This document shows, piece by piece, positions 61,444-64,000 of a stretch of DNA of 64,000 nucleotides. Numbering within the stretch: position 1 is the stretch's first letter; every line of letters begins with the position of its first letter. The translations under genes and the position numbers were made by a program. Source of the DNA: Mycogone perniciosa (lineage: Eukaryota > Ascomycota > Sordariomycetes > Hypocreales > Hypocreaceae). A model generated the notes under the pieces. It did no database searches and was not told where the DNA came from. It worked only from the letters and a program-made list of their open reading frames with translations. Location of the stretch: assembly GCA_025331125.1 (NCBI GenBank), contig JAOALB010000173.1, positions 1 to 64,000 on the forward strand, given 5' to 3'.

Positions 61444-64000
61444 GTTATAAGCCTAGGTAGTAACTATTAAAGTTACTAGAAACTTCCCTTAATATTATAT
61501 CTTTACCTTTACTTTTTCCTTTTGCCTTTAAGCTTTTAAAGCTACCTTTTATAATAAATAATGCAAAAAATATTACTTTTATAAAGCTAGATTTAATAGT
61601 CTAGTAAATTAAATAGATTACTATTCTAAATTACTATATACTTACTATAAAGATTTAGAATAAAGTTAATTTTAATCTCTTTAATTAAAATAATAATAAT
61701 TTCTTTACTTTAAAGCTATTTACTTTAAGTAAAATAAAGGAAACTGCTTTAAAAGGATTTAAAGAAAAGCTATGTTAGTAGATATCTTTATTTAATATAA
61801 TAGTTTACTTTATAAGCATTAATATATTATTGCTTGATATATTAAAAAGAGGAAGGCTAAAGCAGTAATCTGTAAGTAAATATAAAAGATAATTAATATT
61901 AGTATTTATACTTTAATCTTTATAGACATTAAAGCTATAACTTAAACTATAGCTTTAGCCTTTATTATTATTAAAGCAGCTAATAAAAATAATAAAAACT
62001 TAAATATTAAATTTATTATTTATTAGATTATAAAGAAACTTAAAGAATAATTAACTCTTTAAAAAGATATAATATATAAAAAAGTATAGATTTTATATAA
62101 ATATATTTTATATAATATAAAGTATAAAAACTTAAAGCTAAAAGTATAGTATATAAACTAGGCGCGCGTTTATATAAATACAGTAAAGTATAAGCTTTTT
62201 AAAGTTATAGGAATAGCTGCTTAAAAGGCTTTCTTAAAAGCTATTAAAGTATACTATACCTTAAACTTTACTTTGTATTACCTATACTATATAGATAGCT
62301 AAATTAAAAGCCGCAAAACTATTAAAATCTTCTCTTTTAATTAATTTAATTAACTTTTCTTAAATAATATATAAAATATAGAAAATTATATTTATAGACG
62401 TTACGCAATACTTAATAACTACTTAAATAAAGCTATAGTAAAGAATACTATATATTTAAAAGCTTTTACTGGGAAAGAATACTTATATAAATAGGAAAGG
62501 TATAATTGGCCTTTAAAGGATTATAATATACTATTTACTGCGCTTAAGGGAAAACCTAATAAAAAAGGGAAATTTATCTTTAACCTGCAATAAACTATAG
62601 AAATTTATATTTACCTTTAAGAAAATAAATAGCGTATACTTTATAATAAATTTAATAAAAAAGGTATTAACTTTATAACTTGAATTTAAAGAAATATAGC
62701 TTTAATTAATATAGCTGCTTTAATCTCCTTAAATTTAAGTAATAAAGAAAATATAAGCCCTGCAGTATATATAATAACTGTATTAATATATACTAATATA
62801 TAAAATATACTTTACTGCCTCTTTTAAAGTACTTTCTTTAATACTTATAATATTATTTATTTAATAAATAGCAGGAATTACTTTATCTTTAGCTCTTTTA
62901 TTTTAAATATAGAAAAGGACTATATTAAAGTAAAAGGAACTAGGTATCTTATAGCCAAAAAAGTATACCGCCTATTAAAGGATACTTTTTATAATCTATA
63001 CTAAAAGGCAGTGCATTTAATAGAGCTTATAGATATAGCTATAGTTAAAGGATTTTATATTAATATTATATTTTTATTAAAGCTTTAGAAAGTAGGAATA
63101 TAGCTTATAGGGTATAATCATATACTTTATATTAATATAGCAAATTTAAATACTATTATAGGGAAGGTAAAGTATTAGTATAATGTTTTATTTCTTTAAT
63201 ATAAACCTCTCTCGCTTTATATTGCCTTTATCTTTAAGTATATTATTTTAAATCGTATAACTACTTTATTCCTTTTTCCTAGTATAAACTACTATATTTA
63301 TATAATATTAGGAAAAACAAAAGACTAATATATAACCCATTAACACTATATAATAATTTAAAGTAGCTTTATTACCTATAATTGAAATATCTAGGCCTAA
63401 AAGCGCTTAAAGCACTAGTAAAGAATATAAGGAATATATATATTAAAGGCACTATATAAATAAAGTATAAAGCCTATACTTTTATATATATAAAATAAGT
63501 TATTTCCCGCAGAATATTTAAAAGATAAGCACTAAAACTATTTTTTAAAGTATATTAGGATCTTTAGGATTATCTTTATAGTTATAATAGGGATAACTAG
63601 CTCTTAATGCTTAAAAAAGAATATACTTTATAGTTATATACGCGGCCTTTATTAAATAAAAAATAAAATACTGTCTTTAATACTCTCTTTAACTTTATAA
63701 ATATAGTAAAAACGCAATATAATATTTTAATATATTTTTTAGGCAGGATAATAAAAAAGCTATAATTGCAGTTAAAGGCTTAATACACTTCTAGATCTAA
63801 GTAAATACAAAAGGAATTATCTTAAAACTTGCCTTTTCTTATATATATAAACTAAATAGCGCCTTAAAGCATATAGGTTAAAAAGTTATAAATAAATTAA
63901 TAAAGATACTTAAAACTATAAGCCTTTTAACCGATTTATAGTTTAAATGCATAAAAGCTGCAGTATATATTATTAATATAAATCCTATATATAGCCTTAA
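61444..64000 (+). mobile_element. RIP-mutated Ty1/copia element, 5' part, runs off the window
   Basis: Plus-strand coding with many stops. After a gag-like region, the copia integrase is recognisable near 63490-63660: a -ISRRIFKR- segment, then the position of the -VH-DL-GP- motif and a YNR-N-LLMLKKEYTL--like part of the DDE core. The gag to integrase order with integrase before RT is copia-type. The remainder lies beyond 64000. Confidence 0.65.

Noticed and set aside
1..64000. CRISPR arrays, operons, bacterial-type riboswitches
   Set aside because: No regularly spaced short repeats with unique spacers were seen, and intron-bearing genes show the DNA is fungal nuclear.

Overview
The window looks like genomic DNA of a filamentous ascomycete (Pezizomycotina). 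The genes carry short introns (about 50-155 bp) with GTRNGT donors and YAG acceptors. The protein families are fungal (Doa1/Ufd3, STRAP, cytosolic PheRS alpha, BIM1/X325, DUF7703, VIT-VWA). A dispersed palindrome GTACTCCGTACGGAGTAC lies in many intergenic spacers, and long A+T-rich blocks hold stop-riddled retrotransposons as expected from repeat-induced point mutation (RIP). A Sordariomycete, perhaps Hypocreales, is my guess; the order cannot be fixed from sequence alone.

Layout. 1-25.4 kb is ordinary gene-bearing DNA: an SF1 (UPF1/DNA2-like) helicase gene with two doubtful splice points (1703-5241); an FMO-type flavin monooxygenase with an NTF2-like N-terminal part (7107-9082); a BIM1/X325 LPMO-like secreted copper protein (10351-11176); a DOA1/UFD3 homologue on the minus strand (11844-14294), divergent from a STRAP WD40 gene (15324-16532); cytosolic phenylalanyl-tRNA synthetase alpha, FRS2, with 11 exons (17154-19459); a 923-residue VIT+VWA protein (20296-23067); a short tandem cluster of three 5S rRNA-like units on the minus strand (23458-23986); and a DUF7703-type membrane protein (24293-25270, minus).

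From 26.4 kb the DNA becomes transposon-derived. First comes a broken pogo/Fot1-type DDE transposase (26.39-27.65 kb), then an extremely A+T-rich nest of Ty3/gypsy elements (about 28.07-49.54 kb). Two members of one family lie in opposite orientation with their LTRs at the two outer edges of the nest. A second A+T-rich block (52.1-64 kb) holds another gypsy element whose RT and RNase H can still be read through the stops. It is cut at 61,170 by a Ty1/copia element that runs off the window. This block also contains a fossil pentapeptide-repeat reading frame.

Between the two A+T-rich blocks is a 2.6 kb island of normal composition (49.54-52.1 kb). It carries a gene for a 122-residue, eight-cysteine secreted protein with TATA box and 5'-UTR intron: an effector-like gene in a compartment typical of 'two-speed' genomes. 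The housekeeping genes show no operon-like logic. The observations most worth following are the 5S isotypes with compensatory helix II changes, the isolated secreted-protein gene, and the pentapeptide-repeat fossil.
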